Shown here piece by piece: positions 11,937 through 25,019 of a stretch of 64,000 nucleotides of DNA. The notes under the pieces were generated by a model. The model saw only the letters and a list, made by a program, of their open reading frames with translations. It was not told the DNA's origin and searched no databases. Both the position numbers and the translations under genes were made by a program. Within the stretch, counting starts at the first letter, position 1; each line of letters opens with the position of its first letter. Source of the DNA: Valencia hispanica (taxonomy: Eukaryota; Chordata; Actinopteri; Cyprinodontiformes; Valenciidae); assembly GCA_963556495.2 (NCBI GenBank), contig OY747702.1, positions 25,027,403-25,091,402 on the forward strand, given 5' to 3'.

Positions 11937-13753
11937 AGGTATACTCCGCAACTTTCATGATATTTGCTCTCTGTCGCCCTCTTCAGGCTTGCCGCGCAAC
12001 ATCACTGTCGTAAAATCAAATCTCTCTGTCACACATAAGAGGCATGTTTCAGTGGCTGCTTTCCAAATCGCTTGCCCAAACAACAAACAAGCGCCGTTTC
12101 AGTTCGCAATTCAACTGTAACGATCAGTGAAGATGAGCGACGGGGTAAAGTATTAACATTTTAATTTTATCAATTTATTTTATTTTATTTATTTACAGTC
12201 ACGGTGAAAATGTGCTGTGTATACAATAGTCAAACACCGTTACGATTGTCTCCTTGAAAATCTTGAGCAATGACGAGAATCTTTACTGAAAGAAAATCTT
12301 GAGGTACCCCAAAATTAACCATATCAGTGAGAAATAGATTAGTTATGCATATTGAGTGATGATTAAGTGACAGTAATGATGTTTTTACAGTTATCTTTGA
12401 GGGATATTACTCAATGAAAAAGTGAAAAGTATGAAGTTGGCCGGTTGCCGGAGGAGCCCGTGGTCTCGTCAATGCTGCCCCCCGGGCCCTTGCATCATGG
12501 CCGCTGGACGTTCCCCTGGGGTTCTCCTTTGCTCTTCTCTTGGGGGATGCGGTCGGCCCCACCCTGGTCCGCCTGGGGCTCTTGGGGTCCTTTGGACGTC
12601 TTGGATTCCTGGGAGATGGATTGATGCCTGCACACACCAGCTATCGAACACTCTTATGGAGAAACCTTATATGCACCATCATGCTAACACACACGCATAG
12701 ATGTGGGGTCTCTGGTGTTTAAGGATATATTCTTGGGCTGAGGTTATCATTATTAGAGCTTGATTAATCGGTACCATGAGTTTTTCTGTGACATTGTTGT
12801 TGTATTTTTATATCCACTTTTGTGTGATGTGGTTGTGTAATTCTTAGTTCACAATGTTTGTTTTGTTTTGTCAATGTTCCTTTTTCCTTTTTTTTTTTTT
12901 TCGGTCTCTCTGCCGTCCTGCAGGTATGGCGGCAGACTCCGATGTTTTCCTGTGTTTTCTTTGTTCCCTTTCCTCTCTTGTATTTTCAACTCTCCCTCTC
13001 TCTTGACTTTTTGTTTCCTACCTCTCTTCTTCATCTTCTTTTTTTCTCACCCTTAATTTTCCGTGTCCATAACACCAGGAAATAAAACCCACAGCAATTC
13101 ATAATAAAGATTTTTCACACATATATATCAAGTGGAATACTATAGCAAAAGCTGAAGTGCTACTCTTGTGAAAGTAAATCTGTTGGGCTTCTACTTGGTA
13201 CTCAGACACCAATTCTGAGCTCCACACTGCGAAACAGGACACGTAAAGAAAAAAAAAAGAATAAATAGCTTTCTCAGGACTGTATAACAACATCATGCGA
13301 GACCAAACACTATAACCCCAGTGAAATCATTGATTACTTACCTATCCATTAGCAGCACGACTAACTCAGCATCCGTAGTACATGACGTTCGTTCCAAAAG
13401 AACTCTCCGACGAGGAAAAGTCGGCCCAATATTTACTCTGGTCTTTGCTCTCTCTCTATCACATTCTCTTTTTCTATTTAGTCTTTAGTCTTCTGATATG
13501 GGATTTCTTGGTCTCTTTGGTGGATCAGCCATCTCTACAGTCTCTATAACAGTGAGGCCATATGCCGTAAAGCAGAACTCAGTCGGTACCTCCGGCGACG
13601 GAGCGCCGCTCAAAACTTCTATAGTGCAGAAAAAAGCCAAGGACACCTGTAAGGTGGTAATAACTCTAAAAATGAACATAATAGATGATAAAATTCCACC
13701 ATAACTTTTGAAAAAAACATTATATTAAGGTGTAAAAGTTGCGGAATGCTGCT
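11937..13753. mobile_element. TTAA-flanked DNA transposon, 1.8 kb, non-autonomous
   Basis: Ends are inverted repeats: the left reads AGGTATACTCCGCAACTTT, and the right, reverse-complemented, reads AGCAGCATTCCGCAACTTT. TTAA sits immediately outside both (11933-11936 and 13754-13757). A TTAA target duplication is typical of the piggyBac and Kolobok superfamilies. No transposase frame remains. The middle (about 12,425-13,105) is a GC-rich insertion, listed separately. Confidence 0.7.
12425..13105 (+). mobile_element. GC-rich repeat inserted in the TTAA element
   Basis: Starts abruptly with GC-rich sequence (GTGCTGCCCC-type: AATGCTGCCCCCCGGGCC), passes into a T-rich stretch and CTGCCGTCCTGCAGGTATGG, and ends with a poly(A)-signal-like AATAAAACCCACAG near 13,080. 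I recall similar sequence repeated across fish genomes as part of a retroelement but cannot name the family. Short GC-rich frames on both strands have no recognisable domain. Confidence 0.4.
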
Positions 13754-13757
13754 TTAA

Positions 13758-16700
13758 GACTTAGCATAGTTATTTCAAATTGGTTGGTTTCCTGCTACAG
13801 GCCTGGCTTTTACATATTGTCAACACATTGTCAACAGGACTGAGGTCAATGTTTTGGGGACAGCATAGAATGTCAGTCTGCTTTATCAATTATAAAGACA
13901 GGTTTAAAAGGTAATTGTAAGCACATCCTCTTGGATTACCCACCTATGTGCAATTTGAAGCCCTCTATCCCCACTTTTAACTCAGAAGAATGGAAATTGG
14001 TCTAAAGGTTCAAGAACAACCCAGGTATCTTCAAACCTCAAGCCTTTTGATGCTGTTGGAAAACCAGTGTCACTGTCCAACCAATAAAAAAGTACCTGCT
14101 CCAAAATCAACACCCTCAAGCTCAAATAAACTTACCACTGTCCACAAGGAGAATCCAAAAAAGCATCAACAAAAAAAGCCTTTATGCTTAGATGAGACAA
14201 TGACTGTGCTGTTTGGCAACCATGAGGAGAAGTGTTTTAAGGATTCATTGTGAGGCTATCAAACCAAATAACATGGAACCAACTAAGCAAATTCAAGTCT
14301 TCATGGGCCAGTGTTCTGCATGCTTTCGAAATGTCCCTGCTTTAACACACCTGATCAAATAAGAGTTATTAACAGACTCCTGTAGAATTTGATGGTAGCC
14401 TTAGGTGATATTTATCAATTTACATTTATTGTGTTTGAGCAAAGACACATAACCTAGTAGACAGATTAATGTGACTCAGACAAGCAACTTTTTTGATGTG
14501 AAAATATTTAAGAAGTATCTCTTGTAACATGTCCATTAGTTGATAAATTATTAATGATCACAAATCACTTACTTGATCTCATATTTATTGTAAAATTTGT
14601 TGGAGTTCAAATTTTTGTAACACACAGTTACGAAAAAAATAAACATAAAAACCTGAATACAGAGCAAGAGTTTGGGTTGCTTTTTTACCTTTAATAATTT
14701 TCTTAATAAAAACTTAATTAAACACATTCATTCTTCATCCTAGAGAAATTTAACACCTTAGTTGAATCAGCATTTGGTTTAAGGGCCTTCATAGAATCAT
14801 AATGGTGACAAAACTGGTTCTATCTGCAGATAAAAACAACTTGTTTTATTTTGTCTACAATATTTTTAATTTCCAAAATGTAACACTAATCCCAGCAATG
14901 TTCTGTCTTATAATGGATTTCTGTGAAATCGTGCATGCTGTAACTTTACTGCCATAAAAATTTTTACATTTCCAACATGAATAAAAGTAAAGCTCCACTG
15001 ACTGCAACTGCTAAAAAGCCCCCCCTCCAACTCCCTCTGAACTAGTAGAAGACTGGAATTTCTGTTCCAGTCTGACCCAGTTTCTCCATTATCACAAAAT
15101 GTTGAACATGCAAAAATGGAAAGATGAACCTTAAAATGAGAAGATTCAGAATATCCCTGAGGCGTGTGGCTGGAATAAAATCTATCAGACCCAGGCAATC
15201 TGTATGCCAAGAAGGAAGACATTCAAGTCTTTTTCTTATATTCATGTTTCACTCGTCCACCTGCTTTCGTTTCACCCTTGCCTTCCTTCACCTCTTGGTT
15301 TCCTGTGTGAGTGGCTCTTGTCCCTGCAGATCCTCGGGCAGGCTAGGTAATAGAATCATGGAAAAGTATCAGTTAGACAGAGAGGATGTGAGCATATTCT
15401 TACTAAAGAGGCTGATGTCTTTAGATCACAGAAAGTCATTACCTTCAAAAGGGTCATCATCCTATAAACAGGATGACACCATCAGAGAACAGCTAATTTA
15501 AAGATGCTCCAAGGATTTGTATTTGGAACAACCATTTCTGGCTTCCTGCATCACATTAAAGAAATATATGGCTTAGAGAGCTCAGGTTGCTTTAAAGAAA
15601 GCACATTAAAATGCACAAAACACATAAAAAATTAGGGTGAAACTTGAATCAGTTTTACTGCAAATATTACCTGCAAAGTACTGAATTTTATAGTTTCAGA
15701 ATTTTTCAATTTATTTAGTCTATTGTTGTTTTTTAAAGTAAATTGTATAAATTGCCATTACTGAATTTAAAAACTTTCTGAAAAAAGTAAATGTGTTGTT
15801 TTCATGCTATGCTATGAAGAACTAAAACCCCTCCAAAAAGTACAAACTTCTGCTAACTTCTGCAGATCTGGTGTGTTACAGCATTTAAGTTGTACTGCTG
15901 AAGTTTAAGTGATACAATCGATGCTCATTCATAAAATGAGTTAGAAATCTAAAAATGTTAATCTCTCCCAATTGCAGTCCACACACTCAAGAGATATTGC
16001 TTCCTGTGGCGCCAGCTGTAGGTTTTTATGTGTATTTCTGCTGCTGTTTATTCCCCCCTTTCCCTCTCCCTCATCTAACGCCTTTTACTGCAGATGGTTC
16101 AACAAACAAACTGCAGCCATTTGATTCATGTTTCATAGAAGCAAGCCAATTACTGAAAAGGAATTCTTTCATAAATTTCTGTGAGTGACGTAAATTAAAG
16201 CGTTTCGGAGCCCGGCTCTTTCTGCATCATAGCAATGTCTGTCTTGGGGTCCAATTTACAACAGGGTGTGCCGATGGAAGCATTAGGCTTGCTTGCCGCA
16301 GTAGGAGGGTGGTATCATGATTAATTTAGGCTTGTTTTGTTAGTGCAGGAAGCCACAGAAAAGCTCATTACAATCAGCTGGTTTTTGTCACAGTCTGGGC
16401 TCCCTCTCATCTCCCATAGAGAACCAGAGCGATAGAGCTTTCCTGAATATGCATTGATGATGATTGCATGATTTATGCATGAGCTTCGTGGCACCTTAAG
16501 ACCATCTAGCCGAATAGAAGTCCTTGAAACTCCGAAATTGGAGCTTTTCTCAATATTCTTTAAATGTTTGTTTCAAGCACTCCTCTACACCAGTAACAGG
16601 CCACAGTGAAATGTGTGAAAACACAACTGAATAACTAGGAGGAAAAGATAATAGCAGCTTGTTTCCTTTAATATTAACCAAGTACCTCTACAAAGCCATT

Positions 16701-17585
16701 AGGAAACATGATGTAAGCTGTCATGTTTCCTTGCAGACTACATTCGGTGTTCACTTTGTTGCATGGTTCCGTTTGACTTTGGGCTTTCAACTGGTTATTA
16801 CATGCGCAATTAGGTTGTTATATGGGCATAATTGGCAGTAAAAAATGGCTTGCTAGAAAAAAAGAATTGAACCAGAACAATGATTGATTGTTATATGAGA
16901 GTTGCCAGATTGATGTGTGCATTGACCTTCGAGGGAGCTGAGCTCATGTGGGTGTTGACCCTTTAATACAGCCAGACAAGGCCTCCCAGACAGCCAGAGC
17001 TTGTGCTGCTGTTGCAGGGGTCCCAGGGGTGTTCCTGTTAGCTCTGATAGATGATGATGATGCACTTGGCTTACTACTCATCCCACCAATGTTTCTGCAC
17101 AGTTACCTCTTATCAACAACACCTGAGTGTTGAGTAAGCCTGTGTAAAAGGAATATTCCCATACTCACATTTGCCAAAAGGTCAGTGGAGTTTACAATAG
17201 TGAAAAGATTTGCAATATATTGGGTAGCATTTTCAGAAATTATGACATCATTACAGCTATTTCTAAAACAGGTTTTTCAATATTAATTTCAGTAAAATAC
17301 AAAGACAGCAGTTTGTTTTGTACTAAACTGAATAGTTGATTGAATTCAGTATGAAGACAACCAGACAAGAAAAAGGGAACTTTCGAAAAGGGATTAAGCT
17401 TTCCGCTTTTTGGCTTGGAAAAGTATTTAAGCAAGACTAAAGCAATGTTGCTGCTTTTTTCATTCATAACAAATCCGACAAAGTCTTATTTAACTCTGCA
17501 GTCCTGCTTTCATCTGGCTTATGTGTGACCCAGCTGACTGGAACTACCCATGATGTCTGTTGCACTTCTTCAGCTTGTCATAACC
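13758..17585. other. Intergenic; possible conserved regulatory block at 16,200-16,500
   Basis: No gene recognised. At 16,440-16,490 there is a cluster of octamer/POU-like motifs (ATATGCATTGATGATGATTG, then TTTATGCATGAG) in a repeat-free context, a pattern often seen in vertebrate conserved non-coding elements near developmental or neural genes. This is inference only. Confidence 0.3.
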
Positions 17586-19130
17586 ACATAGTTACATGTT
17601 GATAGACCAACACATTGTGAAGGGGAAGAACATTTTGCACAAGAAAAATCCTAAAAGTGTGGCATGCCCCCTTTACTCTGCTGACCCTAAATAAGAGCAA
17701 CCAAGTGTCTACTGCTCAACAGTAAATATAGTTCACCTGTGTGAAATATCATCACAATATAAATGCAGCTGTTCTGTGAAGTCAGCATTGGTTGGTTAGA
17801 TCACATTATTGAACAAACAGCATGATGAAGACCAAGGTGTAATGTTTGTAGTGGTGGTTCGTTTGAAGCTGAAGCTCCGGCGCATGTGTCAAAACAACCA
17901 AAACAGTGCTTCAGAAGTACTGTGTCAATGCTTGATTCGTCTGAGCAGCGTCATGTGATCAATGACGTCCGAAGCTCCGCTTGGTATTTCACTGCTTGGG
18001 TACCCGATTCTATGGTTCAAAAAGACCTGAATCACTTACTGAATCTGTGGTGTGTTGGAGGTGAGTAGCAACCACTAGCAAACAAGTAAGTTATATGGAG
18101 AACAATTGAGTAATTGGACATTGCTTGGCATAGCGTTAGAGGGGGCGACCGATATGCAGAGGCTGTAGCACTCAACATGGCTGTCCTGAGTTTGATTCCT
18201 GGCTCCTTTTTATGTTGCTTTCAAATGTATGTCAGCCAAAAACAAACAAACAAAAGATGAATAAATATAGTTTTTCTTTTGTTTACTCCAGTATGCTAAC
18301 AAACATTAAGAAATCAACAGACAAGTAACACCAAACAAGACATGAGTTTAAGGACAGTTGGCCTTAAGCCAAAAAGGTAAACTGAAAAAAGAATTGAAGT
18401 GGCTAAAACTCAAAACACAAACACCTAAGAATTCTGACACAAGAAAAATATCAGAGGTTGGTGATAAAACAGTGGAGGGATTTTAAGCATTGTTAGTTTA
18501 TGAAACAATCATTTATTTTGAACACTATATGTTTTAAGCATCTCAAAAAGTATTCTTAACCCATGTCTAAAAATGAAAGAGGCTGATGCAGCTGCAATCC
18601 TACCAAGTCATCCACCTAAACTGACAGCTATCAGAAGAAACAGCGAAGAGGCCCGTGGTAAAAGTCGAGGAGCTATAAAGATCCTTAGCTCACATGGGAA
18701 AATCTTTCGACAGGACAATGATTATATCTGTGCCTAATAGAGACAAGAAGACATCCAATAACAAAAGCAACCCAAAAGAAGTCCCATTTGCAGACTGCCT
18801 AGTTTACCACAAACCACATAAAGACACAGGAAGCATATTGAAGAAAAGAGATTTAGATAGATATTCACCTTACTGCAGGGGTCTAAACATACACCCAGAA
18901 CTACAATAGTTTAGATCAAAGCATATTAATGTGTTAGTAAAGCCTTGTCAAGGTGCAGACATAAATCTTATGAGTAGACCTAAACTTTGCTGCAAATGCT
19001 ATCCTTCCAGTCTGACTGAACTTGAGCTATTTAGCAAAGAAGAATGGAAAGAAATACAGTCTCTAGTTGTGCAAATGTGATACAGATTCTAAAAAAGTTG
19101 TAGTAAAAGTTATCGGAACTCATATTTACT
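17586..19130 (+). mobile_element. Tc1-like DNA transposon, degenerate, interrupted
   Basis: Left part 17,586-17,840 matches a common fish Tc1-like family (GATAGACCAACACA, CCCCCTTTACTCTG, AATGCAGCTGTTCTGTGAAG, GAACAAACAGCATGATGAAG). The match stops at GACCAAGG and resumes near 18,525 (AAGCATCTCAAAAAG, then CACCTAAACTGACAG). It goes on through AAGAAGTCCCATTTGCAGAC to GATCAAAGCATATTAATGTG and TGACTGAACTTGAGCTATTT. The transposase is riddled with stops and internal deletions. The 685 bp between the two parts is foreign to this family. Confidence 0.7.
17841..18524. mobile_element. Unassigned ~680-bp insertion inside the Tc1-like element
   Basis: Interrupts the transposon at a point where the family consensus is continuous. 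Contains CATGTGATCAATGACGTCCG and, at about 18,125-18,230, a tRNA-like stretch with a B-box-like GAGTTTGATTCC, suggesting that a degraded SINE forms part of it. Boundaries are approximate; no clear target duplication or coding frame. Confidence 0.4.
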
Positions 19131-19734
19131 CAGGATAGCAAAATAAGAATGCTTGCCATAACTATCAGAATTGTTCAACCTTTCTTTTAGTTTATTAGTT
19201 TATGTCGTACATGGTTGCAAAATAAAAGAGAAAAAGACTAAAAGAAAAGAAATAGAATAACACGTATATTCAATAAATAATTCATTCATTTCAAGTTTTT
19301 TAATGTTTGAAAAGGGATAAGAAGAAGTATAAACTTCTTAAATCCTGACCCTGCTATATAATAGTGTTGTGGGTTTTATTAATGACTTTAGTCTAAGCCA
19401 AAGTTTTTTACTTTTGAGACAATGTTTGTTGGCCACTAGTCACTGACTGACCAAAAGACCGGTCGATACTGAGGCAATGTTTTATACAGTGGTACATAAT
19501 ATTAATATAATTTTCTTATATTATTTACGGAAAAAAAAATATGTACAAATTTTATAAACTATGAGTATTAACAAGCTATTAGTATTAATTTTCTTAGGCA
19601 ATTTCAGTCTTGTCTTGTAATGTAATGTCTTGTTACTTCCTGTCCACCCTAATGAGCTTGTCAACTTAATTTTGTTTAATCTTTTTTAAGGCAAAACTGA
19701 AGTAAAATAATAATAATACAAAAATCAGAGCTGC

Positions 19735-19915
19735 ACAGAAACACAGTTTGTAGCACTATTGCCTCACATCACAAAGGTTCTGGGTTTGTCTCATGTCTCC
19801 TCTGCCTTTCTGCATGGTATTTTGATGTTCTTGTGTGCATAAATAGATTTTCTAAGGGTACTCTGTTTTCTTCTTACTATTCAACCCATGCTTTGGTAGC
19901 CTTAGCATTTGACTA
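19735..19915 (+). repeat. Dispersed fish repeat fragment (LINE/SINE-related)
   Basis: GTAGCACTATTGCCTCACAT, then GGTTCTGGGTTTG, CTCTGCCTTTCTGCATGG and AAGGGTACTCTGTTTTCTTC in this order match a widespread fish repeat whose usual 3' end is the GATGGACTGGCGACCTGTCC tail found here separately at 38,905. Degenerate. Confidence 0.5.
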
Positions 19916-19954
19916 TAATCCCTTCAACCATAGGGTTACATTGATAAACTATCC

Positions 19955-20420
19955 CCCAATAGGCCTGTTTCCACTATCAAAACTTCAGGGTGATCTCACT
20001 TGACCCTCACGGTATGCATCAGTCTCCACTACACCAGGCCAATCCGCTAGGGCAGCTTTCCAGGCCATTTCTGGAACCAACCAAGTACCTGCCTTGGGGT
20101 AAAAGGTATAGTTGCTGGGTGGGATTAGTGGTTAACTCATTCAGATTGGTTGTAACTCAGTAGGCTTAATAAAATTGGAAGAGTTGCTGGCGAAGCAATG
20201 TCTAACAACATAAAAAATAGAAACTCTGCAACAATCCCTGCTTCTTCTATGTTGATCTCTTGTTATTCTCTGCTGTTGTGTGTCTCTTTTGGCTCTGATC
20301 AGTGACGTCACTCACTGCCAAAACGGTTGTGATATGCTGATTTCTTAACAAATTCTTTAAAGGGCCAGTTTTGTATGGAAACACAACGACTGAGATGACC
20401 GAGCCAACTGATTTACCCTT
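19955..20420. mobile_element. Miniature DNA transposon candidate (Harbinger-like style)
   Basis: Left end GGCCTGTTTCCACTATCAAA and right-side GTATGGAAACACAACGACTG look like imperfect inverted ends. Internal CATTCAGATTGGTTGTAACT and GTGACGTCACTCACTGCC are as in fish miniature elements with such ends. Target duplication not resolved. Relation to the better-defined element at 46,480 is by style only. Confidence 0.4.
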
Positions 20421-21679
20421 CGTGCTTTACTTCTCCCAGAAATGTTTTGGAACTCATCTAGGAAACATGCCTAATGTGAGGACACGCCCATACCTAAACC
20501 CAGGGCTAGATTGGTCCATATTTGATCAAAGACTGAGATTGAAAAAATAACTCAAAATGGGTGGTTTTGAACTCAGTAGGTTTGGGTGGTTGCTTCTCAT
20601 CTTATCGTCTACAATTTAAAAAATGGACCATCCAACTCATTTTTACTTCAGTATATAAACAGTTTTCATATGAGGGTGTGTTTGTGCACATGGCATGGGT
20701 GATTTTTACATATGTATGTGGAGGTGTCACTATTGTAGAATAGCATACTAAAAAGATCTTTGAGCCACTTATTGTTTTAATTTCTGCCATATTTGTGTGT
20801 TTATAACATCTGCATGGTTCTGTAGAAAAAATGTCAAGAGTGCCTAACATCAATCTAGGCCTCCAAGTAAGTCAATTAGCAGGACACTAAGTGTCACATG
20901 TCAAATCTAGAGCTGTGCTTATTATATGAACAAACAAAGAGTCACTGACAGATTACTGGGCATAGATCATTGCAACTGACAGCTTATTCCCCGCTCATAC
21001 TGAAGAAATGATCAAAAAGCTTTTTAAAAAGTTCTACCTCAGACAGTTTTACTTCAATCTAAAGAGGAGGCTGTGTCAGTTAGCGGATTAGCACCACAAA
21101 AAAAGGTTCAAACCAATTTTTGTGTCCACTTCCATAGGAAATCTCTTCTCTTCTCATGACCCTCACTTTATCTCCTACCTATTTACCCTCTCTCTCTGTG
21201 CTCTCCAACTTTTTTCTCCCCCAGACACATTTTCTCCCTCATCTCCCAATGCTGAGCCAGATCTCTTTTATATTCCTTTTGCTCAGGTCTGCATGCTGAG
21301 ACAGACTTATTTAAGAAGCTCCTGGCAGGCTGGGCGGTGGATGTGGCAGCTGTGCAATCGAGGCTGATGTGGCCCTTCCTACCACAGGAGAGTTAATCCC
21401 TGGGAGGGGGTCTCCAGATGGGCTCGGTTTGAGGCAGTTCACCCCTGGTTCTCCTAGATGAACGGCATACGGGATAACACTGCATATCTGAATACCTAAT
21501 GAGGACTGAGTGTAATTAATTACGTGGATGCATTTTGGTCCATGCTTACATACCACACCTGATGCCTTTCCATCTTCAGCTAGTAGACCGTAATTACACT
21601 ATGTGGATGATTATAACGCTGTGAAATATTGTCCTGCCATAGAATCTCAGTTGGAAATATCTGGACATTGACTTGGTCT

Positions 21680-22215
21680 CTCCAAAGCCTTAATTTGTTA
21701 TTGTTTTTTTGTTGGGGCCACTCAGAGGTAGACATGTTGGAGTGCTGTATGGATTGTATTTGAGCTCAAGGTCACAAACTGAAGGTCCAGTGGCCATTTT
21801 TCTGCAGGATTTTCTGATAAGGAGCAAATCACAACGAAAATACTGCCACCACTACGTTTTACTGTCAATCTGATATTCTTTTACTGAAATGTTGTGTTAG
21901 TTTAATACCAGATATAACCTGATAACTAAAAGCAACTGTTTTCTTTTTTCTTTTTTTGCAAATATGAGATGGGCCTTTAGGTTTTGAAGTTGGGGCACTC
22001 CTATGGAGGCTATTTTGCCCTCTCTCCTTTATTGTTAAATTGTGACCACTGACGTTAACTGAGATGAGTAGGGACTGGAGAGCCATTTATGTACTTTTCG
22101 AGTAATTATGGTGGGGCATGACTGTTTGGGAAACTTCCACATTGTTCTGTGTTTTTCTCAATTGTAGTTAATGGTTCGTTGTGGTTTGTTGAAATTCAAA
22201 ACATTATTAATGGCC
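21680..22215 (-). mobile_element. Tc1-like transposon relic, coding sense minus
   Basis: Blocks TTTCTGATAAGGAGCAAATC, GAAATGTTGTGTTAGTTT, AAATATGAGATGGGCCTTTA and ACTGACGTTAACTGAGATGA recur in order in a common fish Tc1-like family. A minus-strand reading gives SKPKGPSHICKK, resembling its transposase. Multiple stops; terminal repeats not found. Confidence 0.5.
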
Positions 22216-25019
22216 ACCCATTTTCAATTTTCAATTCATTTATTTATTTCAGAGAGACATGCACCTTGACAGTCAAATGATGGATTTGCGTAAAGTGCAT
22301 GGTACAAAGTGATTAACCATGTTCCTCATGGGATACACATTGTCTTTTAGCCTACTTCATGTTGTCATACAGGTTCTATTTATTCAGAATTCTACATATA
22401 TAGCAGTTTCTGTGTGGATAGTAAAATGGAACACAGCTATCCAGAAATTCTTTTCTTTTTTTTTTTTTACAGTTGTTTCATGATTTAAAAAGTGGGATAT
22501 TACTTTTCCACACAGAACAGGGTTGGTTGCTTTTGAACGCTTTTTTCCCATAATTTAAAAAATGAAATTTTTTTAAATGAATAAAATTTTTTTATAATCT
22601 ATGGAAGAAGAAAACTCTAAGGGGTGCAATTTTTCCCACAGCACCGTAGATTTAAAAATATTATTATCAGCACAGGAGAGTCTGACCATTGTCACCGCAC
22701 ATTAACATTTGCTGTGAGAGACACTTTGATATATTCACACTTCCTCTCTCCTTGCACGATCTGCTGGTATTCTCCCGGCGTGCCGCGTGCTGACACTGCT
22801 TTCTTCTGCATCCCATTGATTCAGCAACCCTGAGTGATAGATGGGTTTAATAAAGCAAGGTGCAGTCCTCCCCAAATAAATGAGCAAATGCAGGATTTAT
22901 TACCAACATCTGCATTTTAAATAGGAGTAAACAGGTCTTGAGCTGAGAAACATGATACTTCCCAGCAACATGAAATCTGGGCCAGAGCATTTGGGGATGC
23001 ATTGAATTGTGCAAGGGGACACTTATTCATGATTATTTTACATGAGCATTCCTTTCGTTGCTTTTTCTTTTCTTCTGCCTATCATTGTCTCAGATTCTTT
23101 TCTCTTTTGCAGCTCATCGTTGTCCTTCAGGAAGAACAGACCATCTCTCTTCTTCAGAGTTCCTAACTCTTCTCTTTTATCTAAACCTTTTATACTGACA
23201 GAAGTTCTCTCTTTTGAAGTTGCAGTGCAGTCTCTCTTTGAACCAAAGTGCTCATCACTGGTTTGTCATTACATATATTGTCCTTTTTGTTGCAAACAGC
23301 AGCACATTAATTTGTCCTCTTCTTTTCTTGCCATGCCAGTGCCACAGGCTGCTTAGTGGTGTTGATTTATCCATGCACAGTGACAGCAGAGCTAAATCTC
23401 TATTCCCGCTTGGCTGAGAAACAGTGGTGCGCACGGTTTAATTTCAGCTTTGAAAGACTGTCGTGCTGCCGTAATAATGCAGGCCTGTTTGCCAGTGATT
23501 GGACTAATTAATAGGCTCACAGATGATCCGTGCCCGTCTCTAACAGTCGCAGTGGAAGAAGGTGGGAAAAAAGAGAAAAGAGACTGAAAAAGAGAGCAAA
23601 ACTTAAGCTGTTTGACCTGTGAATTTTGGGAGCCCTTTTCAAACATGATCGCTTCACACATGTAACATTTCTATGTGCACAGATAGAATGTAGTGAAACT
23701 GAATGCACAGATGACTTGCATTTTCCCCGAGCCTGTTTGTTGTTCAGTGGCATCTTAGTTGGTAATTACAAGCACATTTTGCAGGTCTTCTACAGGGCAC
23801 ATGCACATTTTTACTGTTCACTACCCAGTCTTCTCTGGAAATCTGATATTCTGCATTGTTTACAAAGAACTACAGCACCCCTCTCTGCCTCTGTCTCTTT
23901 TTCTGTGGAGAAGACCCACTAAAGCTTTGTGCAATGAGTGTTAGTATGATAGCCATCCCTCTGAGCAATTACTGACTGAGCAGCTACTAAATGAAAAAAA
24001 TATTGTGTTTGCCACACATCCATTAGTCAACTATGTGCCTCACAATGGGGGAGTGCTGTTTGTTTGCAGACCATTGACAATGATGTATGGCTATATGGTA
24101 CAGCAACTGGGCAATTTGTCCCTAAACCTTAACTATGTAATCTGGGACTGAGGTTTCTGCCCAAATTGTAAAGTTATGGGCCTGAGCTTATTTGTCACAA
24201 GTATCATTCTCTCATTCTGTTTCATACAGAAGGTTAAAAAAAAGATTTATATGTGTGTGTCTGTGTATGCGCCTGTGCGTGCATGTGTATGTGTGTGTGT
24301 ACCTTACTGCAGCCTCTGTCTACTGCTATTGAAGCTCCTCCAAATCAAATTTATTTTTATGAATTCTTGAATAATTCATGCAAAAGAGGGCTCTAATATT
24401 TTTTGTTACTTGTAAGCCAAATTTTGACCCTGCCATCTGAATGTCCCAGCTGAAATTGAGGCTCATTGGATCAGGGAACATTTTTCTAGCCTGTTACTGT
24501 TCAATTTTGGCAATGTTGCATAAATTGTTGTTCCAGTATCTCTTCTTAACTGTCATGAGTGACACCAGGTGGGGTTTTCTGCTGCTGTAGCCTATCTTCC
24601 TCAAAGTTTGACCTGTTGTACTGTTGTGGGAATAGGGCACGTACCCATACATTTTCTTTCATGAGAGTACATAAGGTAATGTGTAATATGATGGAATGTT
24701 GAAGGTTATGTTATGTCTATGGTAATCAGGGTCTGAAGTCAGAAAGGCTGGTTGAAGCTTAATAATATCTAGCTGATAAAGTTCATTTTTGAAGTTGCTT
24801 GGAGAGCCAGTGAGAATGCAGTTTAAAAAGTTATATCTGAAGTGAATCACAAACACAAATTGTACATTCACAGTTGTTTTTTCCTTAATATGAACATGAG
24901 GAGAATAGACATTTTTTATTTTGAGAATATGAATTTACAACCAAAATCATGGTCACATGATCAAGGGTTCATTAATGGAGCTTAGATACGCTGATGAACA
25001 CAGTACCGGTCCAATTTAT
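22216..25019. other. Intergenic; possible conserved block near 23,400-23,560
   Basis: No gene recognised. The stretch 23,390-23,550 is repeat-free, GC-balanced and carries a homeodomain-like GGACTAATTAATAGGC. Around 24,540-24,650 a short remnant of a Tc1-like family is visible (GACACCAGGTGGGGTTTTCT, GCCTATCTTCCTCAAAG). An imperfect (TG)n tract lies at about 24,251-24,300. Confidence 0.3.

Larger units (their letters stand above)
19131..21679. other. Intergenic, apart from the two repeats listed
   Basis: No gene recognised. The piece at about 19,195-19,370 (ending in TATAAACTTCTTAAATCCTG) resembles the tail of another dispersed fish retroelement. 20,421-21,679 shows nothing specific. Confidence 0.35.

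Noticed and set aside
12407..12722. GC-rich frames of 60-92 codons on both strands
   Set aside because: They lie in a dispersed repeat, overlap on both strands and show no domain.
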